Assembly (NCBI GenBank): GCA_001557505.1
Contig: LSAX01000012.1
Coordinates: forward strand, 930,001 to 994,000
Reading direction: 5' to 3'
Origin: Reticulascus tulasneorum
Taxonomy: Eukaryota > Ascomycota > Sordariomycetes > Glomerellales > Reticulascaceae
DNA: 64,000 nucleotides
Numbering within the stretch: position 1 is the stretch's first letter; every line of letters starts with the position of its first letter. The notes beneath the pieces were generated by a model, which made no database searches, was not told the origin of the DNA, and worked only from the letters and a program-made list of their open reading frames with translations. Made by a program: the position numbers and the translations under genes. This document shows positions 1 to 11,160 of this stretch, one piece after another.

Positions 1-383
1 CCTTACTCATGCACGCTTGGCTTCCGTCCGAAGACGGCCATGGATTTGATTCCTGTTCCCAATGTAAGCACTAGAGAAAGAGGACGGGACGGACGATCTA
101 CCCTGTGAAGATTAAGTTTGGGTCAAGGGCCCTGTCCCTGCGCCATCTACCTTGTTTGATGAATATGATTACTCCGGGACCACTGCAGAGGCTAAAGAGG
201 TGACCTTGTGTGGACGGTAACATACCCGACGAGTCTGAGTAGAAATAGAGCCACGATTCCCGAGATTTATTGATCCTGAAGAGTAGCAGCCTTCACTAGC
301 TATCAACTTATCTTTGATCTGATCAAATCCTTTTCCTCATCTTCGTTACATTCATCAGTCCGGCCTGACCTCAAGTATTCAAA

Positions 384-1346
384 ATGAAGTTCAACTTCGG
401 ATTCCTCATCCCAACCCTTCTTTCACACATTGTGTTGGCGACATGTCACAACAGTCAGTAGTCCCTAAAATCCAACACAGTTGCCGAAACTAACTTATGG
501 CAGAGGTCCCATATGAAAGACTAAACAGGGACGATGCCGTAAGATCCCTCTTAAACGCAGTCTCCATGTCTGATATCTGACCTCATTAGTTGCTTCTCAT
601 TGTTGATATGCAGGTCGGCTTGTACCATATAGTCAGAGACTTTGAACCTACACTCTTCAAGACCGCTTTGATTGCACATGCGAGAATTGGAAAAGTGTTC
701 GATTTGCCGGTGGTAATGACAACCTCCGCACAGAATGGTGCGTTCGATCTCAAGTTTGAGTCCCACGAGAGGCTCGGTGCTAACGTGTGGTCGTTCTCCT
801 CAGGGCCAAATGGTCATCTACCCCGGGAAATCCTTGATCTGCACCCAGATGCACCGCTCATCCAACGCCAAGGCGAGGTGAATGCGTGGGATAACCCAGA
901 ATTCCGAGCCGCCGTCCGAGCCACCAACAAGACCCAGATTATTGTTGCAGGCATTCTCACCGACGTTTGTAGGTTGGCCCATTGCCCCACACACCATCAT
1001 GGCCACTCCATCCCGCATCCACTAAAACAGAGCAGGCACCGCTTTCTTGGCCTACTCTCTCCGTGATGAAGGTTTTAGCGTGTGGGCTAATGCTGAGGCA
1101 TCCGGGACCAACACCGCAGCTGTGCGAGACATTGCAAACGACGGCATGCGTGCGGCTGGTGTGCACGTTACGTCCCTGTTTGGAATTGTCGGTGAACTGA
1201 TGCGTGATTGGCGCAACCCATACTCTGGTGGCCTCCTCTCATACTTCGACGATGTGTATCCCGTTATGGGCATGCTTGCTCGATTTCACCGTACAGCCAT
1301 CGAGAATGGCACGATCGTGCCTGGGCAGGAGGATCTCCCTGTTTGA
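384..1346 (+). CDS. Secreted isochorismatase-like cysteine hydrolase
   Basis: Exons 384-453, 504-538, 590-737, 804-968 and 1036-1346 give 242 residues. Residues 1-20 form a signal peptide (hydrophobic run FLIPTLLSHIVLA), so the enzyme should enter the secretory pathway. The body is a YcaC-type isochorismatase fold: nucleophile-activating Asp41 in IVDMQ, TTSAQNGPNG, the NAWDN block, and catalytic Cys140 in GILTDVCTAF, followed by WANAEASGT. I could not place the catalytic lysine with certainty; Arg106 (LIQRQG) is at about the expected site. Family members hydrolyse isochorismate or related amides, but many fungal ones have no assigned substrate, so substrate is unknown. The intron at 738-803 is a multiple of three and stop-free, so an unspliced form is translatable; the spliced form restores the family GPNG block. 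Stand-alone gene with no obvious partner nearby. Confidence 0.85.
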
Positions 1347-3468
1347 ATCACGGCAATGATCACTCCAGGTAAGGGACCCGCCCTGCGTTGATTGCCTGGT
1401 TCCTAGCGTGCATGTGCCTTGCACATCAATCTACATATCGGCCAGCATTGGGAGGGGAATGTTCTGTTCGCAGGCTATGATGAGCCTTTTCATTTTTCAT
1501 TTCTTGGTGGTGACTTGAACAGCAACCTTACGCAATCACTTGTCGCTGGTGTTGCTGGTCATTTCTTTGGCCCTATGGCATTAGTTAACTAGAGTGCAAC
1601 TAATTACAGCGTATTGCCGCCATCTTTCAAATCATTATTCCTTGCCTATTCCATCATGCCACCTGTATTCCACCTCGTTGGCCCTCGATAGACTCCATAT
1701 ATTGGGCAAGCGGTGCTGACTGACTGTCCGAGGGTCGTACCGTTGCTTCCTTCCATGCTGCAACGCCACCAGAAGTTCAAATCAATTAGGGAGCATAAAC
1801 AAGGATATGGAGACAAGGTATTACCTACGCTAGCGCAAATCGGATCAGGGAGCCGTCAATCTTATATTCACAGCGGCGAATTGTAACAAAGCCGATTGGA
1901 TAGGCGGGCAACTACTGACACCTTGATTGAGGAGATGAAATACGCCACCGATCGGGCCTCGCCCTATCGGTGGTATAGTTCCCGGCTTAAAGTTTAAGAG
2001 CCGAGTTGGTGGGCTGGTGAGGGAGGACATTGGCTCATACTAGGCTGTGTGACTGATAGACGAAGAGCGCTTGCTTGGAAGCAAGGGTTCCAGCTGCAAA
2101 CATATTACTCGAAGAAGAAAAATCTGTTCGACGACCGTTTGAAGGAATCCACTCTTAGGGACGGGGCATAGTAGCTCCAAAGTTGTATGACCAAGCATTC
2201 ATGGAAACGAGTGCTCTCAATGAAGATAATGGTGCCCAAGCATACGCATCTGTCACATGATGTGTGATTGGCCAGTGGCTGGGCCCAAAATGGTGAAGTA
2301 TTTCAACGTGCGTTCTGATTGCACCCGCAGTTCGCCATAAGCACTAAGGCAGCCAAACTCAATCAAGGGTAAATATGGGTCAAGTCCGATTCCTGCAAGA
2401 TCCCTGCTAGGTAAACCATTCTTTGCCGCCCATTGAATCCGCCTCTTTTCCTATGGGGGAACCAGGTGGATCGAAGAAGTAGTGCCGCCCCATGCCATCA
2501 GGAGATGCGGTGTGCTGAAAAGTGAGATGTCGATATGGAATATTGCTCTGGGCGGCGGATTGCCTACGCGGCACTGTTTTTGACAATCCAGTTGGGTTCC
2601 AACGCATACTCAGAGTAGAAGTATAGCTCAACGAGCATCAGTTTACCCACCAAGAAGACTACATGTGACCAGTAGTAGCTAAAATAGAGGGTCAGAGTCA
2701 TTAACACTGTAGGTACTAATGCCTATGGTAACAAGGGGGTGGGCCACACATGAACATAAGAAGTATGGCCTCTGTCCTGTTGGTAGGTAGCTGAAGCTTC
2801 AAGCCCTCAAGCCGATTAACACTTTCAACAAGACGAACTGTAAGTCCCCAACAGCAGACATTTGTCCGCTTAGCAAAGGGATCTTGTTTTCCGCCACTGT
2901 TTGTTTGCCAGGTGCAGCCTAGAGATGCGTGCCTGTTATGCTTTGTGTGCCTGAGTGATACATGCCATTACTTACACCAGTCACAGAAGGTACAAAGAGC
3001 AAAGTCACAGCCTGCATACGTAGCATAAGCGGCACGTATCGCCCCCAATCACAATAGGTGCGATCAATCACCGCTGCGTGGTGCAACCTCTCGCTATCGG
3101 TTAATCCCCCGGTGTCCCGGCACTCGATGTTATGGTCCCAAGCTGGGAAGGCCAAATCCTGGGCGTTCCATGGCCCCAGCAACGCTTAGGCTACAATAGC
3201 GCATGCTGAAGAGATCTCGTATTCATACAGATCGCCTAGCGTCATTACTTCTTACGGGGACACTACAGACATGAACTCAATTTTAACACAACCAGGAATA
3301 TTGCTAGGTAAAGTTCAAATCATTTCCTTTTGACTATATCAGTCTGCCATGAGATCCGTTGTATGATGATTCCGGTACGCCATGACCCAAGCTGGGTCAA
3401 TCGGATTCCAGTCCGGCACAGCCCTCGAAATTGAGGCGATGCAAACGTTACAGCAGGCCCAGCAATCT
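1347..3468. other. Intergenic, no gene seen
   Basis: About 2.1 kb between the isochorismatase-like gene and the convergent zinc-cluster regulator. Only short open frames without recognisable domains or splice continuity were found on either strand; no RNA gene or repeat was recognised. Confidence 0.6.
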
Positions 3469-5089
3469 TCAGCTTCCAGCAACCCCTTGTCCGTCAAGAT
3501 GAAATACTCCGAGCTCACGCTCTGTCTGTCCAAACAGATTCGAATCGCTCAGGGTGGAAAGAAAATACTGGCTTAGCCCTTCCAACGGCCGAAGAGAGCT
3601 GTAGATTATTCCCATGGGAGAGGCTGCGAGGAAAGCCGTCCCGTCACTAATCGACAGCTGTCGTGGCACACAGAACATTACCCTCAGAGCCTCAATGGAT
3701 GGTTGCCACTGATAACTGATTTCGTCGGGCATATACAGTGGCGACGTGGGGTGCCTCCTAGTGGGATGAAGCAGCACCACAGAATGCTCGATGGAAGCAT
3801 TGGCGTGCTGTACGCTGCCGGTTTCTAAAATGACTTGGAGCTGCATGAGGTAGACCAATGCGGCATTGTAGATCATTATATCCACAGCTTGACCGACACT
3901 TTGCAGCTCGATGGACCTTGAGAGAAGATCGCGGAATATCTCACTCTGAATGCCATCAGTGCTGATGTTGCAAGGCACTTCCCTTGCTGCATTTGGGTTG
4001 GCCGCGTCCCAGTCCTGTCGCCATTGGCCGAGATCTGCTAAGCGTTTGTTCACTTCCTGTGTGTATTGATCCCTCATCCCAGGCGAGACTGGCTCGGGAG
4101 AAAATGCGACTTTGGCTCCTAATCCAGGTAGGTCAACGAAGATGTCTAGAAGTTCGTCTTGGGTGCTCTTTGGCTGGCTCCTCCAGGGCACCGTCTTCCA
4201 GATATCTTGTTCCAAGAAGGTCCGGCGCCGATGAGCAAAGGCGTTACATATCTTTAGTTCGTGTTAGCGTTGACAAATCCCGCGTTAGAAATTGCTGAGT
4301 CTTGCCAGTATTGCTCTGCATAAGCGAAAAGTAGGAAGGATTGCTTCGCTTGCAAAGTAGGTCGGTCCGCAGTGCTCGATCATCTGGGAAAGCCCGAGGT
4401 GGTGGGGAACATCGGTCTCTTTGTCTACCACATACTGCATGATGCTCAGCAAGGAAGCGCCTAGCGAACAGCTCCGTATTACGAACCAGGTACAGTCCCA
4501 GTAACATGACAGATAGCGCAATTTGTGCAAGATCTGCCTTTGATCCATGCGACAAGACCAACTGGACCTCACGAAGACTCGTTCCGTAGGCTTCCATTGC
4601 TTGGGACTTCAGACTGGATTCCCTAACATCCTCAGCCATATGCCCAAGCGCAATAGCCAAGCTAACCCGGTAGTCCACGGAGGGAGATTGGCCTTCAGCA
4701 CCCATGCGCATCAAGGGCCTCCAAAAGTGCGCCCACCGGTAACTTGACAAGTAGTGTGAGAAGGCTATTTGTTCCCGAAAGGCAACCAAATTCAGACTTG
4801 GTGGCGGGGACGGCTGGGTATTGTCGGTGTCTGGTACCCTGACCAACTGCCGGCTCCCGCCAGGTTCGGTAGCGGTCCCAAAATTCTGCATCCGCAAAGG
4901 TAGTTCGTATCCTTTACAGACATGGCCGGATTTCAGGCACCGCTGGCACGAAGGACGTCCCATGTCTTACAGAATGCGAGATAGCGTGAGTGCGAGCAGC
5001 TACAAGGTTCGAGACTGGCAGGACTTACCACATTTGACACGCCTCTTCCTGCAGGTCTGACAGTACCCGCTTGCTGGTGGCCGACCCAT
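3469..5089 (-). CDS. Zn2Cys6 fungal transcription factor
   Basis: Minus-strand exons 5089-5029, 4965-4487, 4434-4306 and 4251-3469 give 483 residues. The N-terminus carries the binuclear zinc cluster: Cys10, Cys13, Cys20, Cys27, Cys30, Cys37, with the basic run RKRRVK between. The first intron splits the cluster just before Asp21, a common position in this class. The rest is a helical fungal-specific regulator domain (phrases such as HLGLSQMIEHCGPTYF and RRRTFLEQDIWKTVPW are typical of the ARCA-like group). It should be a nuclear DNA-binding regulator recognising CGG-type half sites; targets are unknown. The third intron (4305-4252) has GC-AG borders: no GT occurs in the exon end, and only this splice keeps frame. 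The start at 5089 lies directly before the cluster; longer upstream frames do not read into it. Confidence 0.88.
4252..4305 (-). other. GC-AG intron in the zinc-cluster gene
   Basis: 54 nt intron beginning GCAAGA and ending CTAAAG on the minus strand, with a GCTAAC branch site 12 nt before the acceptor. The flanking codons read CRAIL and ICNAFAHRRRTFLE without gap; unspliced, the frame stops within a few codons. Confidence 0.75.
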
Positions 5090-6433
5090 CCTATCCACAC
5101 TGCCTGCAGGTAGTTGCTCTTTGAAACAGCCAAATCGGATGCCCTGGAGTCCCAAAGGCCGGGTCTGAGATAGCCGGGAATCAGAATATATTTTGGAGAT
5201 TTATAGTGACTCAAACTACAACGGAAGCGCAAGTATGGAGGCCTGTGGATGAAGGCTGTGCGGGAAAATCACTGATTATGCAAGCGTGGGTTACTGGTTA
5301 CTAAGCAACAACGGAGCTCAACGCCACCCATTGGCTGAGAATATCCCAAGTCCCCGAAATTGGTACTGCGATGTAATTCCAGCTTCGAGCCATACGTGCG
5401 CGCGCGGGCATGCACAAGACTCCTTGTCCGTTCAGGGTTTGCTCACCTCCAAGACAAGCAAGCACAACAAATACGAGTGGCTTAGCTCTAGGCTTCCTAA
5501 GTCAGCATTGCTATTTTCGCTCAGAGACTCAGTCATTTTACAAAGGTCAATTACGGAAGCACCTCTCGTTGCTTCGAGGATACGGACATAACGGGAGCGC
5601 CCGATATGCGGACATCACCTTGTCTCCGGGGCAGAATTCAGTAGCATCAGCCAGCCGAGACGTTTACCTCGCCGACGAGAGCTGATCCGCCATTCATCTC
5701 CTCGTCTTTTCTCTTCGAGCTTCTTCTCAATCTCATATCAAATAGCGAAAAAATGATTTCGAGTTCAATTTCCCCTGTTACTCTAGATTCCAGAGGTGTT
5801 CGTAAGGAGTGGCCTCAAGATTTATGGTCATGAAGCAGAGCTGAAGAGTTGACAACCACGACATCCCGACTACTGTTTCTGGCCACTTGACATCTGCATC
5901 GCCATTCGTGCAACCGATGTTGAACCCAACAAGAATTCGAAGGCCAGCCAGCCACTGATGACATCATCATTGCTTACGAACCACTGCCAACCGAGGGCAA
6001 TGAGAAGCGCGAGATGATTACTTCTCTGCTCGGAGAGCGCAATCTTCAAGACGAGAGGCACTGCAATGCCCCCCAATCTCTACTTGTTGCTATCAACCGG
6101 CTACTGTTTCTGAACCCACCAACTTTCCGGAGCCAGTGACACATGCTGCAGTGACGCTTCGGAACATAATTCGGGGCAGTGACGAGCATCGCATGTACAC
6201 AAGGAGTGGTATAGGGCAGATAATGGCCAGCAAGAGTGGTTCACGAACATGGCTGGAGATCCATGCCGAGTGTGGTTCTACATGAGATGGTCGGGACCTC
6301 ATGCATTTGACTTCCAGGAGTGCCGGTTGATGTCTGGGGCACTTCGAACATGGAAGATTGCGATACATAACAAGGTATAGAGGCTTGAAGCTGGGTTTCG
6401 GTTATTAGAACTTGGAGAACATCTTCAATGCCA
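5090..6433. other. Intergenic, possible short coding fragment
   Basis: About 1.3 kb between two minus-strand genes. A frame on the plus strand stays open from about 5924 to 6140 and has coding-like composition (DDIIIAYEPLPTEGNEKREM), but I see no start codon, upstream exon or recognised family, so it is not called as a gene. Confidence 0.4.
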
Positions 6434-7849
6434 CTAGAGCATAAAGACCTTTTTCTCAATCTCGAAATCGGCTGCTCGATCTCTCGGTTCAAGATGGTGA
6501 TACTGCTCCAAAAGATGCAACTTCTTGTGGATGTACCTCACGGCATTTTCCTTGTCCCCGAGGACACGGTAGACTTTTGCCAGGTTTGCATAACCCTCCC
6601 GGAAAAGCGGCTTCAAATCTTCTTCCTTGAGGAGCTTCAGCATCTCTTCCAGAAGCTTGATTGCCTCTTGGGGCTTTCTCTGATTGAACGCCTCTACCGC
6701 CTTTTCTTTGTTCTGTACGATCTTGGCCCGACGCTTATCAGAGATGGCTCGTTCTTCTACCGGCCTACTACACAGTTGGCATGTACAGTTGAAGCCCCAT
6801 TGATTTAGAAGCATTGATTGTCGTTTTTCAAAGCTCAAGTGAATCGGGATGTCTGTTGGGGTAGTTAGATAACTCGCTGTGAGTAGGTCTCATGGACATT
6901 CTCTTTCTTACAGCTTATGTTGATCTCCTCTCCTGGCTTAATGTCCCGCATGGCGCCAACACCGGCCGTAATGCCGTGCTCTGTGGATCGAATAAAAGCA
7001 CTAAATCCATCAGCCCCAACGTCCTTTCATTGTAGGAACTCAAACTCACTTTGGTTTACAGCCGTGGTTGATTCTCTGCAGTCTTGGTTAGCACGAAGTT
7101 TTACCGATTCGGCATCCAAGGGGCGTATGGTTTCACTCAACTGAGATAACTGGGTATAATGTTTTGTGTGCGGCGCCTGCAATCTCAGAAGCAAATGAGT
7201 TTGTCCCCATAACATCCTCAACCAAGTCATCGGCGGTTTCCCCACTTCGCGCTAGGCTTCTCACTGCTTCGGGTGTGGCCAGCTGGTCCATAGCCCGACG
7301 AAGTAATCGATGACGAGCTGCTGGACGAACGGATCCCGGGAATTCTACGTCTGTGATGATAGACCCGTAGTCCACCAAGAACGTCTCATACTGTGGAATG
7401 AACCTTGTCGCAATGGCACCTTTGCCCTTTCCAGGGATCTCGACAACGTCAAAGGCAGGATCAAGGTTCAAGTTCATAACTGTATCGGTACTAGGGAACG
7501 AAGAATGGTAGTATTCCTCTAAAATCCCGATGATACTTGTAGCTGTTTCCGGCTTGGTGATGGCACTGATACCGTAGTCTCCGAAGAAAGAGCTGGTATA
7601 AGCGCAGAATTCGAGCTTTTCGCCCTCTATCCAGCCTCTAACGCAATCTGGACGGTATGTCCATGGGTTCCAGGTCTTGGGAGGTGAGCTTTCCGTAAGT
7701 ACAAGTGGGCAGGTTGATATTCCCTGCTTGGGGAGAAGCCCGAAATGCCTCTTCGGGCATGATTGCAGGTCGTACAGCCATGATGGAGATGCTCGAACAA
7801 GACCAAAGACAACAGCAAAATAAAAGAGTGTTTGAAAGGCTAGGCTCAT
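6434..7849 (-). CDS. SET-domain protein with signal peptide and TPR-like tail
   Basis: Minus-strand exons 7849-7142, 7075-7050, 7000-6912 and 6852-6434 give 413 residues. Residues 1-20 (MSLAFQTLFYFAVVFGLVRA) look like a signal peptide or anchor, which is unusual for a methyltransferase-like protein. The SET core shows GKGKGAIATRFI, RINHGCKPN at 237-245 (the NHxCxPN cofactor motif), GEEINISY ending at Tyr275, and a cysteine post-SET motif with Cys297, Cys299 and Cys302. The last ~90 residues are amphipathic helices resembling the TPR tail of SMYD proteins; no MYND finger is present. Family knowledge suggests lysine methylation of proteins with S-adenosylmethionine, but many fungal members of this secreted-looking group are untested. 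The second exon is only 26 nt and encodes the core motif. Confidence 0.85.
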
Positions 7850-9687
7850 TCTGTGGATTGCGATGGGTTTGTAATGGAGAAGAGAAGGACATCATTCGGT
7901 TGTCGTCAACACCCGTAATTGAACTTGAAGTTAGGTGGCTTCATGTTTCATCACCGCGGCACATAAATTGCACATGATTTTTAGGGCTGCAACATTGCTA
8001 ATGAAAATAATTGGAAGGATAAATAGTTCGCTGCAGGATTAACCGGGTTAAAATTGTTGATCTCAAGTTGGATTCAAGGCGTACAGCTGCGCCTAAGTCT
8101 GGTAGCGACCTAAATGAACGAATCGGCTAAATTCTGATGGGCGACACTTGGGGGACGAAGTCAGTTCCATGCCAAAAACGGCCGTTTACTTTGGCCTTCT
8201 GTCTGCCGCTTCTAGGAGCATTCGATGAACCAAGGTATTGCTTTGTGGACTATGTATATATTCTGGACATATAGCAAATGTTTGAGGCAGTTGTATTAGC
8301 AACGGGGTTATTTATGTAATTTGTTCTCATTGATGAGGTGATATAGGCACGGCGATGTTCAAGGGCTGTCGTATATAAAGAACCCCCAATGTATTTGCCA
8401 AAGAACGAGAAACTTTGCGGATTTGGGACTTCGTGGCAACAACTAGAATCTTAAGGATCACCATTTGGGAAACTTGTTTGTTTGAAGCTGGCCAACGCAA
8501 GCCACCAAAAAAACGATGATACACCTGCTTCCTGCTACCCTGCTTCCGAGAATTGGACCACCTGCAGATACCTGGCAGTTTATAATCTTACGCGCATATG
8601 ATACTTCAGCAAGGCTGCTAGTGCAAGCTATTCTCAAGTTATCACTATCCGCGAAGGCATACATATTCCTCTCTCGTTGGCGGCACGCATCAGCTGCGAC
8701 ACTGGCATGTATCCAGGTTCCTATGGATCCAAGACTATTAACTGAAAAAGAAGAGACGATATGCACAGTTTCGAGCTTGGCGTAGACAACACGACGAATA
8801 TTGACTCAGACACCGGATGGCCTCAGGATGAACAGTATGAATGCACCATGCAGCAGCTCACTTCTGCTTTGCCAGCCACTACTCCGAAGGCTGAGTCAAA
8901 CAAGAGCCAACCAGCCAATCCAAATTCAGAGCTGGGTATAGACGACAATTTAGTCTACAAGCATATCGTATGAAAAGCACCGCCACCCTAATCCTGCAAC
9001 ATACGTTGACATTATAGCAAAAATTACCGATCCGAATTCTCCCCTCCAAAGCCATTAGCTCCTTTCATCTCAATCAAGCTTCGGCATATTTAATCAAATA
9101 AGTGGAAAAAGAAAATAACTATCGGTACTGTTATTTCTGGGCTATTTCGCCACAGATGGCTGTGAGAGAGCTCTGGCTGCTTTCTAGGCGCTCATAGGCA
9201 GGGACTGGCCGCGTCAACCGCGGCCACCAGGTCGGCGGCCATCTGATAAATTCTTACCAATAAATGAAGAGACGGCTTCAAGTTGGCCCATATGTAATAC
9301 AAGTTATCACAATGCGTTTGCTCAGCCTTGTTGGTCGCGTGGGGGGCAACCTAAGGCAATGTAGAGGCCGCCAGCAGTCCAAGAAGTGATGATTGGAGAA
9401 CAGTCTGATCTTGGGATTTCAGAGGCAGAATTGAAGCCGAAGACGACTATGAGTCTGCCAATGGATGCCTAAACATCCATGCAAAAGCGTTCTATATGGT
9501 AGACCATCAGGTATGGTGGAAGAAGCAGGGCATTTGCACGGCTGGTCGGCGGCATCTATATAATGCGGAGCTGTCGCGCATGACGACGACCAGCTAAGAA
9601 TCTTCACCAAGTCACTGCTTAAAACAATAGAGTCCATCTCTGCTCAATTATCTTGTCCTCCATTACTATTGCATTATATTCTTCGTC
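7850..9687. other. Intergenic, no gene seen
   Basis: About 1.8 kb between the divergent SET-domain and GTPase genes. It must hold both promoters. Composition is mixed with AT-rich patches around 7980-8340 and 9050-9130; no gene, RNA or repeat recognised. Confidence 0.55.
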
Positions 9688-11160
9688 ATGGACCCCAAGT
9701 CTCATGACACTTCGCAGAATTCGGCCGTCTCTCAAGAGACTCAGAGGTGTCTGGAGCTAATACTTCAACGGTAAATCATACGGCCCGTGCTTGATAATAC
9801 TTTCTGACGTTTCCATAGACCGGAAGAAACCCCAGCCAAGGTGATCATTCTTGTCGGACGACTAGGAGTGGGGAAAACCTCCCTGCTAGAAGACCTCGCT
9901 AATGGCACGGGCTTCTCTCATGGCGTTACTGATACAGGCGAGTTTTATTAGCTCCTAACACGGGAACAAACGATGGTTGACATGTCTTAAAAGGAACAGG
10001 AACCGACAAATTCCAGTTGAGCGAGGCATCAATCGACGGAGCGCAATACTTCATTATGGATACGCCAGGACTTGACGCTGGCATTGAGGCAGACACCTTC
10101 CGTGAGATTATCCGCGGCATCCAGGCGATCCTACCTAATGGAAAGATCGTTGGGGTCCTATACGTCTCCAAGATCAACCAAGTCCGAACCGAAAGCCTCG
10201 ATACAAAGGTCCTCGATTTCGTCCTAGGCTTCTGTGGAGATGCCTACATCCCTAACCTTGCCTTTGTAACGACTCACTGGACAGCATTCTATGCCAGGCA
10301 AGTAACTGAATACAACGAGAAGCTCCAAAAGCTTCAAGACCTCTGGCGTGGTCGCTCTTCGACCGGGCAGGTAGTGTCATATCAACATGGGCGAGACTAC
10401 AACACAGGAGGGGAAGATAATGGGGCTATCCTAGATTGGTATAGCTGTCGCCAGCAGACAGCGGCTCATGCAAGGGCTTTCATATCGCGTCACTATCAGG
10501 ACGCGGGAGATCGTCCCCTCAAGATTGTCCAGGAGCTCAGAGCTAACATACCAATGCATCTTACCTCGGCCGGGAAGGCCCTGGGCCTACGTGGACCCTC
10601 TGTCAATGCAGGGGATCCAGAGCCATCAACGAGTCGATCTAGACGAGACTCGTCTCCGCCGCCCCCTAGAAGTACAAGCGCGAGAGACCAAAGCGAGGAG
10701 GAGCAGAGCGGAACCGGACCGAGTCATGATCGTCGCCCGGCGGGTCGTGGTGACAACGGTAGTGAGCCTAGTTTTCTCAGTCAAGTTGCTGGAGGCGCCT
10801 GGTCTCTTGCGAAAACCATCCTAGGTAACGTACAGATCAATGCGGATTTTGGGTCTAATACGACGGGCCCGAGATGGTCTGCTGGTTCCCAATCCGGAGG
10901 GTTTGGTCCGACTTTCCGGTCACAGACTACAAACTTTCGTTCAGGTGAGTGCCACATTCCTATATAGTAGGATATTAGTGAGCTGATGAGGTATACCAGA
11001 TCGGAACTCGGTGGTCGACACGATGAAGGCCAATGGCCTGGATTCCAGCTTCCAAGCCCGCCAGAGATTCGCCGAACAATACAACATCAATGCGGGTCCC
11101 GCAGGCTCTGCCAGCCAGAACACCGCTATCAACAGATTCATCCAAAACCGCAGCGTCTAG
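9688..11160 (+). CDS. AIG1-like P-loop GTPase with long disordered tail
   Basis: Exons 9688-9770, 9819-9937, 9994-10944 and 11000-11160 give 437 residues. Residues 41-48 (GRLGVGKT) are the Walker A/G1 loop; residues 90-95 (DTPGLD) are the G3 switch. The usual G4 motif (N/T)KxD is not visible; the corresponding strand reads LAFVTTHWTA, a form I associate with fungal AIG1/IMAP-like G proteins. A helical region follows (HARAFISRHYQD). From about residue 245 the protein becomes serine/arginine/proline rich and then Gly/Asn/Gln/Ser rich to the end. No transmembrane segment is seen. Fungal relatives are mostly uncharacterised; animal and plant relatives act in immunity and at membranes, so a role in stress or non-self response is only a guess. 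The second intron needs a GC donor (CAG|GCGAGT) to keep frame. Confidence 0.82.
9938..9993 (+). other. GC-AG intron in the GTPase gene
   Basis: 56 nt intron starting GCGAGT after CAG and ending AAAAG, with a CCTAACA branch-like site. The nearest GT donor (9942) leaves the downstream frame wrong, whereas the GC donor joins VTDT to GTGTDKFQL in frame. Confidence 0.72.

Noticed and set aside
5924..6140. Open plus-strand segment with IIIAYEPLPTEGNEKREM
   Set aside because: No start, no upstream exon in frame and no family recognised; left as a note in the intergenic entry.
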